Below, one piece after another: positions 27,259-35,439 of a DNA stretch of 53,342 bases; position 1 is the first letter of the stretch, and each line of letters starts with the position of its first letter. Origin of the DNA: Prochlorococcus sp. AG-347-M18. Lineage in GTDB: Bacteria > Cyanobacteriota > Cyanobacteriia > PCC-6307 > Cyanobiaceae. The notes under the pieces were generated by a model. The model was not told the origin of the DNA, searched no databases, and was given only the letters and a program-made list of their open reading frames with translations. The translations under genes were made by a program, and so were the position numbers. Location of the stretch: contig QCCT01000009.1 in assembly GCA_003281165.1 (NCBI GenBank), forward strand, positions 1 through 53,342, written 5' to 3'.

Positions 27259-27813
27259 TTAATTCCTTAAGGTATTTATATTAATTGAAATAGTACCTGA
27301 CAATTTAATAATGTCGTCAATGGGTACATGAGATAAAATGATTACATTACTACTACAATTTAATGCCTCAAGTATTAGCTTAAATAAGCTGGGATCAGAA
27401 TTAGAAAAGGGTTCGTCTATCACAAGTATGTCAGACTCTATTAATAAAGATTTAATAATAAAAAATCTTCTAATTTCACCTGCGCTTAAAGTCTCTACTG
27501 AACGTTTTTTAACATCATTAATATCATCTATATTTTTTATTAGGAATACAGTGTTTAATAAATTTCTTATATTAGGATTCAATTTAAATAAAGAATCAAA
27601 TGAAATTCCATATATTTCAAAAAATTCTTTTATGGTTCCCCTATAGTTTGGCAGAGGCACCAGTGATAAGGAAGTTTTAAATTCAGATTCTTTCTTAAGA
27701 ACGTAATTTTTTACTAAAGATTTATAAAAATTTTGTAAATTATTATTTTTGAGGAGATTCTTTATTAGTGTTGTTTTACCAGAACCGCTTGGACCAAAAA
27801 TATTCAAAATCAT
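27259..27813 (-). CDS. Stand-alone small ABC transporter ATPase
   Basis: A compact 184-residue ATPase subunit. Walker A is GPSGSGKTTLI at residues 7-17, the ABC signature is ETLSAGEIRRFF near residue 108, Walker B is ILVIDEPFSNSDP, and the switch His is in ILSHVP. It is shorter than typical nucleotide-binding domains (about 220-240) but has all motifs. It follows the membrane subunit by 15 bp and together they look like an MsbA-type half transporter split into two polypeptides. Confidence 0.8.
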   Translation of the reverse strand: MILNIFGPSGSGKTTLIKNLLKNNNLQNFYKSLVKNYVLKKESEFKTSLSLVPLPNYRGTIKEFFEIYGISFDSLFKLNPNIRNLLNTVFLIKNIDDINDVKKRSVETLSAGEIRRFFIIKSLLIESDILVIDEPFSNSDPSLFKLILEALNCSSNVIILSHVPIDDIIKLSGTISININTLRN

Positions 27814-27828
27814 GATATATTTATTTTT

Positions 27829-28782
27829 TCATTTGAGATTAAGTTTTGCTATTCTTTTCATAGCGGGGAATCCATATTGGATTTGAGAAAATGAAGCAAA
27901 AGATCTAGTTATACTTGGAACCATTCGAGTTAAGATAGCTAAAACAGAAGCTATATTTGAAACTGAAGAATTAGTTAAATTTGAAATAATTGCAAAAAGA
28001 GATAAGAAAATTATGATTAATGATGAGGATTCAATTACTATTTGCATAGCATTTTGAGTATAGGTTTGGCGCGCCAAATTTTTGTTAAAGCTAATATTTG
28101 TATTTGAAAAAATATTAATTATTGGATTGGTATTTTTCTGAGCAGATAATTCGAGAGAAAGTTCAGAAATGTTGTCAATTGCATTTAATCTATCCTCAGT
28201 ATTTTTTAAAACTGCAATTCCTAATTGATACAATCTTTTTGATAAGTATTTTGTAAATATTAAAATAATACAAAATATGGGTAAATTTAAAAGAAGGATA
28301 TTTATCCCTAGTTTGTAAATTATAAAAATAATGGCCCCAAGGGTAAAAAATAACTCACCTATTAAAGAGGTAATTGGAAGATCAACGTTTATTGCTACTG
28401 TTAAAGATGAATTTATAAGATTTTCTTTAAATATTTTTATAGATTCCTCTTCCTCTTTATTATCGTAAATCTTATCTTGTACAAATTTTCTGACAATTTT
28501 AGATTCAGTTTGAGATTTATTTCTCATAATATTTATGAATCCATTTTTTCTAAAAATGTATACTAAATATGTTCTGACAAAAATAGTAAGCATAAATATT
28601 AATGTATAAATTGGTAAGGTATTTTTTATATTTGTTTCAGATAAAGATGCAAAAATATTTGAAATTAACGTTAATGTAATCAAGTCAATTATACTTGCAC
28701 CTAGATAAAGAAAAATCCCATTACGAATAGAAAATATCCTACCGTAAAATAATTTAAGAGAAGATATATTAATCAATTTCAT
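27829..28782 (-). CDS. ABC exporter transmembrane subunit
   Basis: A 317-residue membrane protein starting MKLINISSLKLFYGRIF, with about six helices (GIFLYLGASIIDLITLTLI; YTLIFMLTIFVRTYLVYIF; LIGELFFTLGAIIFIIYKLGINILLLNLPIFCIILIF; IVIESSSLIIIFLSLFAII and others). The order and the RKNGFINIMRNKSQTESKIV loop resemble type IV exporter membrane domains. A longer in-frame start at 28887 would run into the upstream methyltransferase gene and is rejected. Substrate likely a lipid-linked glycan, by context. Confidence 0.72.
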   Translation of the reverse strand: MKLINISSLKLFYGRIFSIRNGIFLYLGASIIDLITLTLISNIFASLSETNIKNTLPIYTLIFMLTIFVRTYLVYIFRKNGFINIMRNKSQTESKIVRKFVQDKIYDNKEEEESIKIFKENLINSSLTVAINVDLPITSLIGELFFTLGAIIFIIYKLGINILLLNLPIFCIILIFTKYLSKRLYQLGIAVLKNTEDRLNAIDNISELSLELSAQKNTNPIINIFSNTNISFNKNLARQTYTQNAMQIVIESSSLIIIFLSLFAIISNLTNSSVSNIASVLAILTRMVPSITRSFASFSQIQYGFPAMKRIAKLNLK

Positions 28783-28786
28783 GAAT

Positions 28787-29431
28787 TTATTTTTTTCTGA
28801 AATTTGAACTTTTAAAAATAAGGTTAGGCGTTTGAATTCCTTCCCAAGTTCCAAAAACAAAAACAAAAGATAAAGAGCTGATTCCAATTGTTATCAAATA
28901 TGGGAGATATCTCATGAAAGAAGTAACCCCCGTAATCCTATATGGTTCATGATGTGTAATTACTTTTTGAAAACCAATTTGATTAAGAAAGTTTTTTAAA
29001 GAACAATCAGTAAATCTATGAAGATGAGTCATATCCCCGTATGAATTTCTAGCTCCAAAAGGACTTTTTAAATTTGGTGTTCTTCCTATTAAAAATATTT
29101 CTTCATACTTATCATTTAAATCTTTAAAAAAGTTTTTTTGTTCTAATTTGGGTATATGTTCAATGACATCTTGCATTATCACAAAAACCTTTTTTGATGT
29201 AGGATAAATTTTGGAAAAATTACAATCAGATAAGTTTGCATTCTGACATAAATCTAAAGGTAATTTTTTTGAAGCTACTTCAAATTTTTGTAAATCTGGT
29301 TCCAAAAATAATTTTAGACTATATTTATTCTTTAAGAAATTACAACTTATATCACCTAATCCGCCTCCAATCTCGATTAAATCGAAATCAAATGGTATGG
29401 GAAAATTATATAGTTTAATTTTTTTAAACAT
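28787..29431 (-). CDS. SAM-dependent methyltransferase
   Basis: A 214-residue protein. LIEIGGGLGDISCNFL near residue 19 is the SAM loop and VFVIMQDVIEHIPKLEQKNFFKDL is the class I motif with Asp and His; THLHRFTDCSLKNFLNQIGFQ fits the methyltransferase-11 C-terminal portion. A hydrophobic stretch (FMRYLPYLITIGISSLSFVFVF) near the end may anchor it. It ends 4 bp before the exporter membrane subunit, so the three genes form one unit. Confidence 0.78.
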   Translation of the reverse strand: MFKKIKLYNFPIPFDFDLIEIGGGLGDISCNFLKNKYSLKLFLEPDLQKFEVASKKLPLDLCQNANLSDCNFSKIYPTSKKVFVIMQDVIEHIPKLEQKNFFKDLNDKYEEIFLIGRTPNLKSPFGARNSYGDMTHLHRFTDCSLKNFLNQIGFQKVITHHEPYRITGVTSFMRYLPYLITIGISSLSFVFVFGTWEGIQTPNLIFKSSNFRKK

Positions 29432-29577
29432 ATTTTAACTTTAACATTCAATTTTTATTTATAAGATTAGCTAACTAAGGATTTGAAATATTTTTATTAA
29501 AATATTAATTAAGCTATTAATGAATCTTTAGAGTATTTATTTTTGGAAATAAGTCTTATGTATAATGAGTTTCAAAA

Positions 29578-30465
29578 TTGATCAAAATAATTATAAAGTT
29601 TATGATTTTAAAAAAAAATTTTAAAAAGGTTTTTAATAATACAAGAAATAAAATTGTTCGTATAAAGGAGAGAATGGAATATCCTAGTGATTTACTTAAT
29701 TTCGGTAATAATACAGAAAAATATCTTCGTCATTATCATGGAGGCCTTGGCGACGCACTGGTATTTTCTACACTTCCGGAGGAATTTTTAAAGCAAAAGC
29801 AATTAAAGACTTATATGCTCAAGAGTACAAAGACGAGAAATAAGGAGATATTTGATTTGATATGGGGATGTAATCCTTACATCGCAGGTATTAAAGAGGG
29901 CCCATGGAACGCTGGTGACAATTCAAAATTTGTATATAAGAATTTTTTTAATAATACTATTTTAAATATGGAGTATCTTCATGGTTTAGATCCAATAAAT
30001 AAATACCCTAAAATTTACTACAAGCCTAAAAAGATCCCTGGACTGGAAAATTGCATTGCAGCGGACCTTAATTCAGTCACTATAAAATATGATCAAAGTA
30101 AACTTCATGGTATTTTAAAAGGTTTAAAAAAAGATTTTATTAATCAAGATTTTTTATGGATTGAATTTTGTACAAATTTTCAGGAATTTGAGCAAAATAA
30201 TCACAAAAATATATTTTGCAATACTATTCAAGTAAAAAATATTTTTCACTATTGTGACATAATTAATTCGTTATATGGATTCATATCTTTTTGTAGCGGT
30301 AGTAGTCATTTAAGTTCAGCAATTAAAGGAGATTTAGGTCGATTAGAAAGTATATGTTTAATAGATGAAGAAGTTTACAATTATCAATATAAAAAAGGCA
30401 TCTACTTGTTTGATAATATTAATTATGTAAAAATTAATGGATGTATTAAAAATCTCGAAAATTAA
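29578..30465 (+). CDS. Putative glycosyltransferase, GT9/heptosyltransferase-like
   Basis: A protein of up to 295 residues (TTG 29578; an ATG at 29602 gives 287). The segment HYHGGLGDALVFSTLPEEF resembles the N-terminal GxGDxL loop of GT9 heptosyltransferases, and FISFCSGSSHLSSAIKGDLG resembles their C-terminal nucleotide-binding loop that normally reads GPDTGxxHLAAAL. Similarity is by pattern only. A heptose role would link it to the GDP-heptose genes at the left edge, but this is inference. Confidence 0.5.
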   Translation: MIKIIIKFMILKKNFKKVFNNTRNKIVRIKERMEYPSDLLNFGNNTEKYLRHYHGGLGDALVFSTLPEEFLKQKQLKTYMLKSTKTRNKEIFDLIWGCNPYIAGIKEGPWNAGDNSKFVYKNFFNNTILNMEYLHGLDPINKYPKIYYKPKKIPGLENCIAADLNSVTIKYDQSKLHGILKGLKKDFINQDFLWIEFCTNFQEFEQNNHKNIFCNTIQVKNIFHYCDIINSLYGFISFCSGSSHLSSAIKGDLGRLESICLIDEEVYNYQYKKGIYLFDNINYVKINGCIKNLEN

Positions 30466-30480
30466 TGCAAAAATTTTAGA

Positions 30481-30819
30481 TTAGAGGAGATATTCTTTTG
30501 AATTGAAAAAACTTATATCATCAATGCCATTGTTATCAATATATATATCCGCATTTGGTTTGCCTAAGTATAAATCGTGGAATTTACATTCCCATTTAAT
30601 CAATTGATCATATGTAAAGTCATAATATTTTTTATACGCTTTTTTAACATCTCCTTGAGAGGATCCCATTCCTCTTGCAGTTAGATAAATTATGTGGTTC
30701 CCTTTATCATAAAGACTATTTATTAATTTAATTCTTTGTTTGTTTGGCACAGATTTTTGATAATTACCAAAAGTATCTTGGCAAATAGTTCCATCGATAT
30801 CAAAACAAAATCTTTTCAT
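30481..30819 (-). CDS. Small HAD-superfamily phosphatase
   Basis: A 112-residue HAD core: nucleophile motif CFDIDGTIC at residues 4-12, Thr motif IIYLTARG near residue 42, Lys in KWECKFHDLYLGKP, and acidic motif IYIDNNGID. No cap domain, so it resembles the small capsule-biosynthesis phosphatases. It is the last gene, 18 bp after the transaldolase-like gene, of a six-gene minus-strand operon (34219-30481) and could remove a phosphate from a sugar bisphosphate intermediate. Confidence 0.75.
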   Translation of the reverse strand: MKRFCFDIDGTICQDTFGNYQKSVPNKQRIKLINSLYDKGNHIIYLTARGMGSSQGDVKKAYKKYYDFTYDQLIKWECKFHDLYLGKPNADIYIDNNGIDDISFFNSKEYLL

Positions 30820-30837
30820 AAGGTAATTCTTGAATAA

Positions 30838-31509
30838 TTAAGAAATCCATGCAGCAAAATCTTTGTTAAATCCATCATATGATTCTTTTGTTTTAGGATG
30901 TACGACCATTTCTTTTATTACGTTTAAACCAGTAGTAACAATATCAGCCCCTAAATCCCATGCATCTGAAACATCTTGTTGAGTTCTTATACTTCCACAA
31001 ATTAATTTAGTATCAAGATTATTATACTTTATGTAATTTTTTGTTCTTTTTATAGCCTTGGCAACGTCCCCACCATGTTGTCTTAGTCTACAGTAGAAGA
31101 GAGATACATATTTTGCACCTGCGGATGCACACAACTGTAGTTGCTGTTCACTATAACAAATAGTAGCATTTACCCTAATACCTTTTCTTGAACAGACTTT
31201 AATAGCTTTTAATTCTTCAAAACCTACAGGTATCTTTACATATAAGTCAGGGCAAATACCGCTGAATTTTTCATATATTTCTGAGGCTTGCCTTACGATT
31301 TGTTCATATTCCGTAGCAAAAACTTCAACGCTTAAGGAAAGTTTTTCAGAACCGCAATACTCTGCAAGACCATATATTAAATTGTCGAAGTTTCCTCTAG
31401 GTTCTTTCGCAATTATTGAGGGATTAGTAGTGACTCCTTGTATCGCACCTAAATTATTCGCTTCAATTATCTCTTCAAGGTTTGCAGTGTCAGCAAATAA
31501 ATGATTCAT
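30838..31509 (-). CDS. Transaldolase / fructose-6-phosphate aldolase family protein
   Basis: A 223-residue TalC/FSA-type enzyme. LFADTANLEEI at the start and GVTTNPSI near residue 25 are family signatures; the Schiff-base Lys is Lys92 in LYVKIPVG; INATICYS-type RVNATICYSEQQ and SLFYCRLRQHGGD follow, and the C-terminal GADIVTTGLNVIKEMVVHP is conserved. The ATG overlaps the cupin stop (TAATG). Its genomic neighbours suggest that it makes or trims a sugar phosphate for surface glycan synthesis rather than serving central metabolism. Confidence 0.85.
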   Translation of the reverse strand: MNHLFADTANLEEIIEANNLGAIQGVTTNPSIIAKEPRGNFDNLIYGLAEYCGSEKLSLSVEVFATEYEQIVRQASEIYEKFSGICPDLYVKIPVGFEELKAIKVCSRKGIRVNATICYSEQQLQLCASAGAKYVSLFYCRLRQHGGDVAKAIKRTKNYIKYNNLDTKLICGSIRTQQDVSDAWDLGADIVTTGLNVIKEMVVHPKTKESYDGFNKDFAAWIS

Positions 31510-31931
31510 TAATCTTCTTTAAATGTATACATCTTACCATCCTCAACTATATTAGAATCGGCGTCATCATCTTTATTTGACCATTCTATTATTAATGTAT
31601 CTTCAAGCGCAATTCTCATGTGCATTAAACCTGGAGGAATGTGAAATACATCACCTTGATTAAGAATTATAGATTTATTTTGTGCTCGCCCAATTCTCAT
31701 ACCTACTTTTAATTTTCCCTCTTTTATATAGTAGTATTCATCTTTCTTAATATGATACTCCATACTGCTTTGAGTATTTTCTTTCATAAAAACTTCTTTT
31801 AAAGTAAAGTTATCTGCAGCAAAAATAGTTTTTATGTATCCCCAATACTTTTCTATAGATTTATGTGAATTTATTTTTTTGGGAATATCTTTTCTTCCAT
31901 AATTATTGTCCGTAGTATTTGTTGATTCCAT
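31509..31931 (-). CDS. Cupin, sugar-phosphate isomerase-like
   Basis: A single-domain cupin of 140 residues. EYHIKKDEYYYIKEG holds the first His/Glu metal motif, DVFHIPPGLMHMRI the second, matching the C-terminal cupin of type II mannose-6-phosphate isomerases (WGY near the start supports this). I take ATG 31931; an in-frame ATG at 31943 would extend the overlap with the aldolase gene to 41 bp. It may epimerise or isomerise the operon's sugar phosphate. Confidence 0.75.
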   Translation of the reverse strand: MESTNTTDNNYGRKDIPKKINSHKSIEKYWGYIKTIFAADNFTLKEVFMKENTQSSMEYHIKKDEYYYIKEGKLKVGMRIGRAQNKSIILNQGDVFHIPPGLMHMRIALEDTLIIEWSNKDDDADSNIVEDGKMYTFKED

Positions 31932-32595
31932 TTTTTCTCTCAAAATGTTTTTTAAATAATTTATCGTTAAATTCAGTATTACTTAATTCGGGATTTAGAG
32001 CTAGTGTAATAAATGCCGTTTCAGCTATCTCTTCGACAACGATAGCACAATCTAAAGTTTTATAAGGATCATCAGAGAAGGTAAGTACGCCATGGGAGGG
32101 TAATAGAATAGCTGGAATATTTAACGGATTGATTTTTTCTTTTTGAAAATAATCTACTACTGAAATTCCAATATTTTTCTCATAATTTTCTAATTCTTCT
32201 TCTTTAAGATTTCTTGCAAGAGGTATAGATTTTAAGAAATAATCAGCATGAGTAGTGCCTAATATAGGTATGGACTTGTTGGCTTGAGCCCAAGAAGTAG
32301 CGTATTTAGAATGTGAATGTATAACTGATTTTATTTCTGGGAATGCTTTATATATTTCTAGATGAATGGGTGCATCCACTGATGGACTCATTCCAGAAAT
32401 TAATTTATTGGTGTAGATTTCAATTATACTTATTTGACTAAACTTCAAATCATAAAAAGGCACTCCTGAAGGTTTTATTGCCATGAATTTTCCGTCATCT
32501 GAAATTACACTTGCATTTCCCCAAGTTAATTTTACAAGTCCATTCTTTTCCAAAGCTTGGTTGAGAAATAAACAGTCTTCTATTGCCTTATACAT
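31903..32595 (-). CDS. Class II aldolase/adducin family protein
   Basis: A 230-residue zinc enzyme related to L-fuculose-phosphate aldolase and L-ribulose-5-phosphate 4-epimerase. LTWGNASVISDDGKFMAIKPSGVPF is the N-terminal phosphate-binding region, VIHSHSKYATSWAQ supplies the metal His pair, and LLPSHGVLTFSDD the third His; the acidic catalytic residue may lie in SPSVDAPIHLEIYKAF. It starts 2 bp after the kinase stop. Aldolase versus epimerase cannot be told from the sequence alone. Confidence 0.82.
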   Translation of the reverse strand: MYKAIEDCLFLNQALEKNGLVKLTWGNASVISDDGKFMAIKPSGVPFYDLKFSQISIIEIYTNKLISGMSPSVDAPIHLEIYKAFPEIKSVIHSHSKYATSWAQANKSIPILGTTHADYFLKSIPLARNLKEEELENYEKNIGISVVDYFQKEKINPLNIPAILLPSHGVLTFSDDPYKTLDCAIVVEEIAETAFITLALNPELSNTEFNDKLFKKHFERKNGINKYYGQ

Positions 32596-32597
32596 AT

Positions 32598-33359
32598 TTA
32601 ATTTTCAGATAAAAATTCAGCTGCTTTCTTATTCGAAATTTGTGGATTTTCAGTAGCTATAAAAGCAGCGTAAAAACAATCGCCAGCTCCTATTGGATTG
32701 ACAGGCTTTTTGATTGGATAAGAATCATATTGTATACCATTAAAAGTACATCCATTATGACCTTTAGTTATGCAAATATTATGTTGTCTATCTACAAAAG
32801 AAGATTCTTTCTCATTGCAAACAATGATATCTACATCTTTATACCATTCATAATTTGATGGTTGTGAGGAAATTTGTGATGAAGCAAAAGTTTTAATAGA
32901 TGTGGAGAGACACTCAGATATTAATTTTTTGTTAATCAGCCCGCATCTATAGTCTGAGAAAGCAATTACTTCAAAATCAGAAAAGCTTAAATCAATCAAT
33001 TTTATAGAATTATTTGTATTTTCGTTAACATCATTTATTTGTAAATATTTATAGTCAGAATCGCCATGATTAATCCAATATCTAGATTTTAAATTATCTT
33101 TACCCTGAAAATAATTTATTATTTTTATTGTTGGGAATTTATTTTTAAATATTGCTAAATTTGTATTAGATAATGATGTTAGAAAAGTTATGTCAATGTT
33201 GAATTTTGATAAATTTTTAGCAACATTGGCAGCCCCACCAAAACAAATTTTTTTAGATAAAAATTTAGTTTTTATGGTTGGGCTTTCTAATGAAAGGCCT
33301 AAGCCCTTGAGGTAGATATCCTGATCAATAATCGTATCTCCAATTAATAATATTTTCAT
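32598..33359 (-). CDS. PfkB-family sugar kinase (RfaE/HldE domain I-like)
   Basis: A 253-residue ribokinase-fold kinase. The start MKILLIGDTIIDQDIYLKG and the segment CFGGAANVAKNLSKFN resemble heptose-7-phosphate kinase domains; the catalytic base is the Asp in NPIGAGDCFYAAF near the C-terminus. It overlaps the RpiB-nucleotidyltransferase gene by 4 bp (ATGA). HldE is normally a fusion of this kinase with the cytidylyltransferase-fold domain; here the kinase is separate and the transferase is fused to RpiB instead. Confidence 0.83.
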   Translation of the reverse strand: MKILLIGDTIIDQDIYLKGLGLSLESPTIKTKFLSKKICFGGAANVAKNLSKFNIDITFLTSLSNTNLAIFKNKFPTIKIINYFQGKDNLKSRYWINHGDSDYKYLQINDVNENTNNSIKLIDLSFSDFEVIAFSDYRCGLINKKLISECLSTSIKTFASSQISSQPSNYEWYKDVDIIVCNEKESSFVDRQHNICITKGHNGCTFNGIQYDSYPIKKPVNPIGAGDCFYAAFIATENPQISNKKAAEFLSEN

Positions 33360-34219
33360 TTTTTATTAGGAGTTTTAAGATTATTTATTTTTCTTAATGT
33401 ATTTGTTGTTGAATAGTTTGGCACAATTGGAAAAACTTTTACAAGTATATTTTCAGGGATTTCATCTCTTTCCCTTACCTCATTTGCGGTCCATTCTGAT
33501 CCTTTGACAACTAGATTAGGTTGAAGATCCTTATAAAGATTTAGTAGTTGTTCCTTTGACTGAAATATAACTACTTCATCAACAAACTTGCATGTTTCGA
33601 GTATTCTTCTTCTGTCCTCTTCACTATTAATAGGTCTAGTTTCTCCCTTTAATTCTTTTACTCTACTATCCGAATCAATAGCTACTATTAATTTATCTCC
33701 TTGAGATTTGGCGAACTTAAGTAACTCTATATGTCCTTTATGCAAGATATCGAAAACACCATTAGTTAAAACAACCCCTTCATGTAAATCTATTTTCTCT
33801 ACACGTTTAACATGTCTACCTTCCCCCCAATTTTCATTGATCCACATTTTGGTTATCTCCCTCATCTCAATTTGATTAGATAACCAACTTCCAAGACATA
33901 AAACATTGGAATTATTATGCTCTCTAGATTTTACAGCTGTTAATTTGTTATGTGCTAAAACTGCCCTGACACCAGAAATTCTATTTGCCACTATACTCAT
34001 CCCAACGCCTGTACCGCATATTAAAATCCCCCTTTCCGCTTCTTTATTGCTTATTATTGTGGAAAGTTGACTAGCATAATCAACATAATCAACGCTCTCA
34101 TTAGAATTATAAGGACCTATATCTATTACTTGATGCCCTTCACCTTTTAAAAATGTTTTTAGTTGTTGCTTATTTTCAACACCATTATGATCAGATGAAA
34201 TAATTATAGTTGCCATCAA
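33356..34219 (-). CDS. Fusion of RpiB/LacAB isomerase and RfaE2-type nucleotidyltransferase
   Basis: A two-domain protein of 287 residues. Residues 1-140 are RpiB-like: SSDHNGVENKQQLKTFL, the active-site Cys68 in ICGTGVGMSI and His101 in REHNNSNVL. Residues 149-287 are a cytidylyltransferase-fold domain with LTNGVFDILHKGHIELL (HxGH at 160-163), DSDSRVKELKGETRPI and VVKGSEW, as in the HldE C-terminal half. The domain pair suggests isomerisation of a ketose phosphate to an aldose phosphate and, after kinase and phosphatase steps by neighbours, activation of the 1-phosphate. First gene of the operon. Confidence 0.85.
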   Translation of the reverse strand: MMATIIISSDHNGVENKQQLKTFLKGEGHQVIDIGPYNSNESVDYVDYASQLSTIISNKEAERGILICGTGVGMSIVANRISGVRAVLAHNKLTAVKSREHNNSNVLCLGSWLSNQIEMREITKMWINENWGEGRHVKRVEKIDLHEGVVLTNGVFDILHKGHIELLKFAKSQGDKLIVAIDSDSRVKELKGETRPINSEEDRRRILETCKFVDEVVIFQSKEQLLNLYKDLQPNLVVKGSEWTANEVRERDEIPENILVKVFPIVPNYSTTNTLRKINNLKTPNKK

Positions 34220-34288
34220 TAATTTATTAAAGTTAATATCTTAAGATAACATGGTTTGAGTTTAATTTAATTAATAAATTAATTTAAG

Positions 34289-34957
34289 ATGAAAATTAAA
34301 AAAAAACCTGAAGCTATCTTTTTGGATTTGGATGGAGTCTTATTGGATACTGAGGCTCTTAACGGTGAAGCTTGGAGGAAGGCTGCGAAATATTTTGGAA
34401 AAGATCTTTCTAGAAAAGAATTAAACAATTTATTGGGAAGGCCAAGAATGGATTGTGCTCGCGAAGTATTAGCTCTCATCAATAAACCTTTGGACATATC
34501 TGATTTATTAAAAATTCATCTTCCATACCAAAAAGATCTAATAAGGAGTTGTTTACCTATAAAAGATGCGGAAAATTTAGTTAGATTTATAAAAGAAAAG
34601 TTTATACCAACAGCTTTAGTCACGAGTAGCAGCTTCAAATCAGTTAATTATAAAATATCTCTGCATCCATGGATTAATGATATAGATTTAAAGATATTGG
34701 GTGATGATCCTTTAATTAAATTTGGCAAACCATCCCCTGATCCATATTTGTTAGCTTCAGAAAAGTTTAATATAAAACCATCGAGTTGTTGGGTTATAGA
34801 AGATTCTGAAGCTGGTATAAAATCTGCTTTAGATGCAAACTGTCAGGTTTGGGCATTAAAAACTATTTCTTCAAATAAAAAAACTAATATATGTGAAAAT
34901 CCAACTTATATAAGTAACTTAAAATCTATAATATTTGAATTAAAAAAATATTTTTAA
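34289..34957 (+). CDS. HAD-family phosphatase (beta-phosphoglucomutase-like)
   Basis: A 222-residue HAD protein with cap domain. Motif I is IFLDLDGVLLDTEALNGEAW, the cap contains LLGRPRMDCAREVLAL, motif II is TALVTSSS, motif III/IV is KFGKPSPDPYLLA and VIEDSEAGIKSA. The pattern is of the beta-phosphoglucomutase/sugar phosphatase subfamily. It is divergent from the RpiB-fusion operon across 69 bp, so the two share a promoter region; a role in the same pathway is plausible. Confidence 0.82.
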   Translation: MKIKKKPEAIFLDLDGVLLDTEALNGEAWRKAAKYFGKDLSRKELNNLLGRPRMDCAREVLALINKPLDISDLLKIHLPYQKDLIRSCLPIKDAENLVRFIKEKFIPTALVTSSSFKSVNYKISLHPWINDIDLKILGDDPLIKFGKPSPDPYLLASEKFNIKPSSCWVIEDSEAGIKSALDANCQVWALKTISSNKKTNICENPTYISNLKSIIFELKKYF

Positions 34958-34980
34958 AAAGGATTGATTTTTTTTAAAAT

Positions 34981-35230
34981 TTAATGGGATTTATTTTTTA
35001 ATTTATTCTCTAAGATTTTTTTAATTGCATAAAGAATATTTTTAAACCAAAAGCTATAGAGACTAAACCAATTAAATCAAATATGTTTCTTTTAAATCTA
35101 TAGAGAATATATTTGATCCAGTTTCTATAATTTTTACTAGATTATTAGAATTATCAAATAGGTTTGGGAGTTTATGGAAATTAGCTTTCTTCTTAACAAA
35201 GAATAATGATAAATATAAATCCTAGTAAAA
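34981..35230 (-). pseudogene. Decayed C-terminal half of a family 2 glycosyltransferase
   Basis: On the minus strand the spacer can be read as a fragment related to the C-terminal part of the glycosyltransferase at 2795-3559. Reading upstream to downstream: DLYLSLFFVKKKANFHKLPN against DLYVVFKFIDKNSNIKKLPN of the intact gene, then NSNNLVK against TNNNLLK, then after a +/-1 frameshift near 35130 NYRNWIKYILYRFKRNIFDL against DYQNWLKNFEVRFYRNRFDF, and a hydrophobic span ending in TAA at 34981. A stop codon occurs in place of the Glu before DLY. No intact start or catalytic half is seen. Confidence 0.6.
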
Positions 35231-35439
35231 ATTAATTTTTTAAGTTTTTCTAAAAAAATTTTTTATCCTTATTTATTCTCGGATAAAAATTCTAAAAAAA
35301 TAGATGCAAGAGTATTTACAAAAAAGTTGAATCATATTTAAAACTTTTTTATAGGTTGCAATATGTCTATATTTTAAATAAATAAATAAACTAAAACAAA
35401 AATAGTCCTATTAATAAAATAATTTTTTTAAAATAAAGA
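35231..35439. other. AT-rich spacer beyond the glycosyltransferase remnant
   Basis: Together with the pseudogene this fills the 482-bp gap 34958-35439. Runs of A and T, no frame with protein-like composition, no hairpin with a clear T tract that I can defend. It may hold further eroded glycosyltransferase sequence. Confidence 0.5.

Noticed and set aside
28783..28887. 35-residue N-terminal extension of the exporter membrane subunit
   Set aside because: Would lie inside the methyltransferase gene; the ATG at 28782, 4 bp after that gene, gives a normal start.
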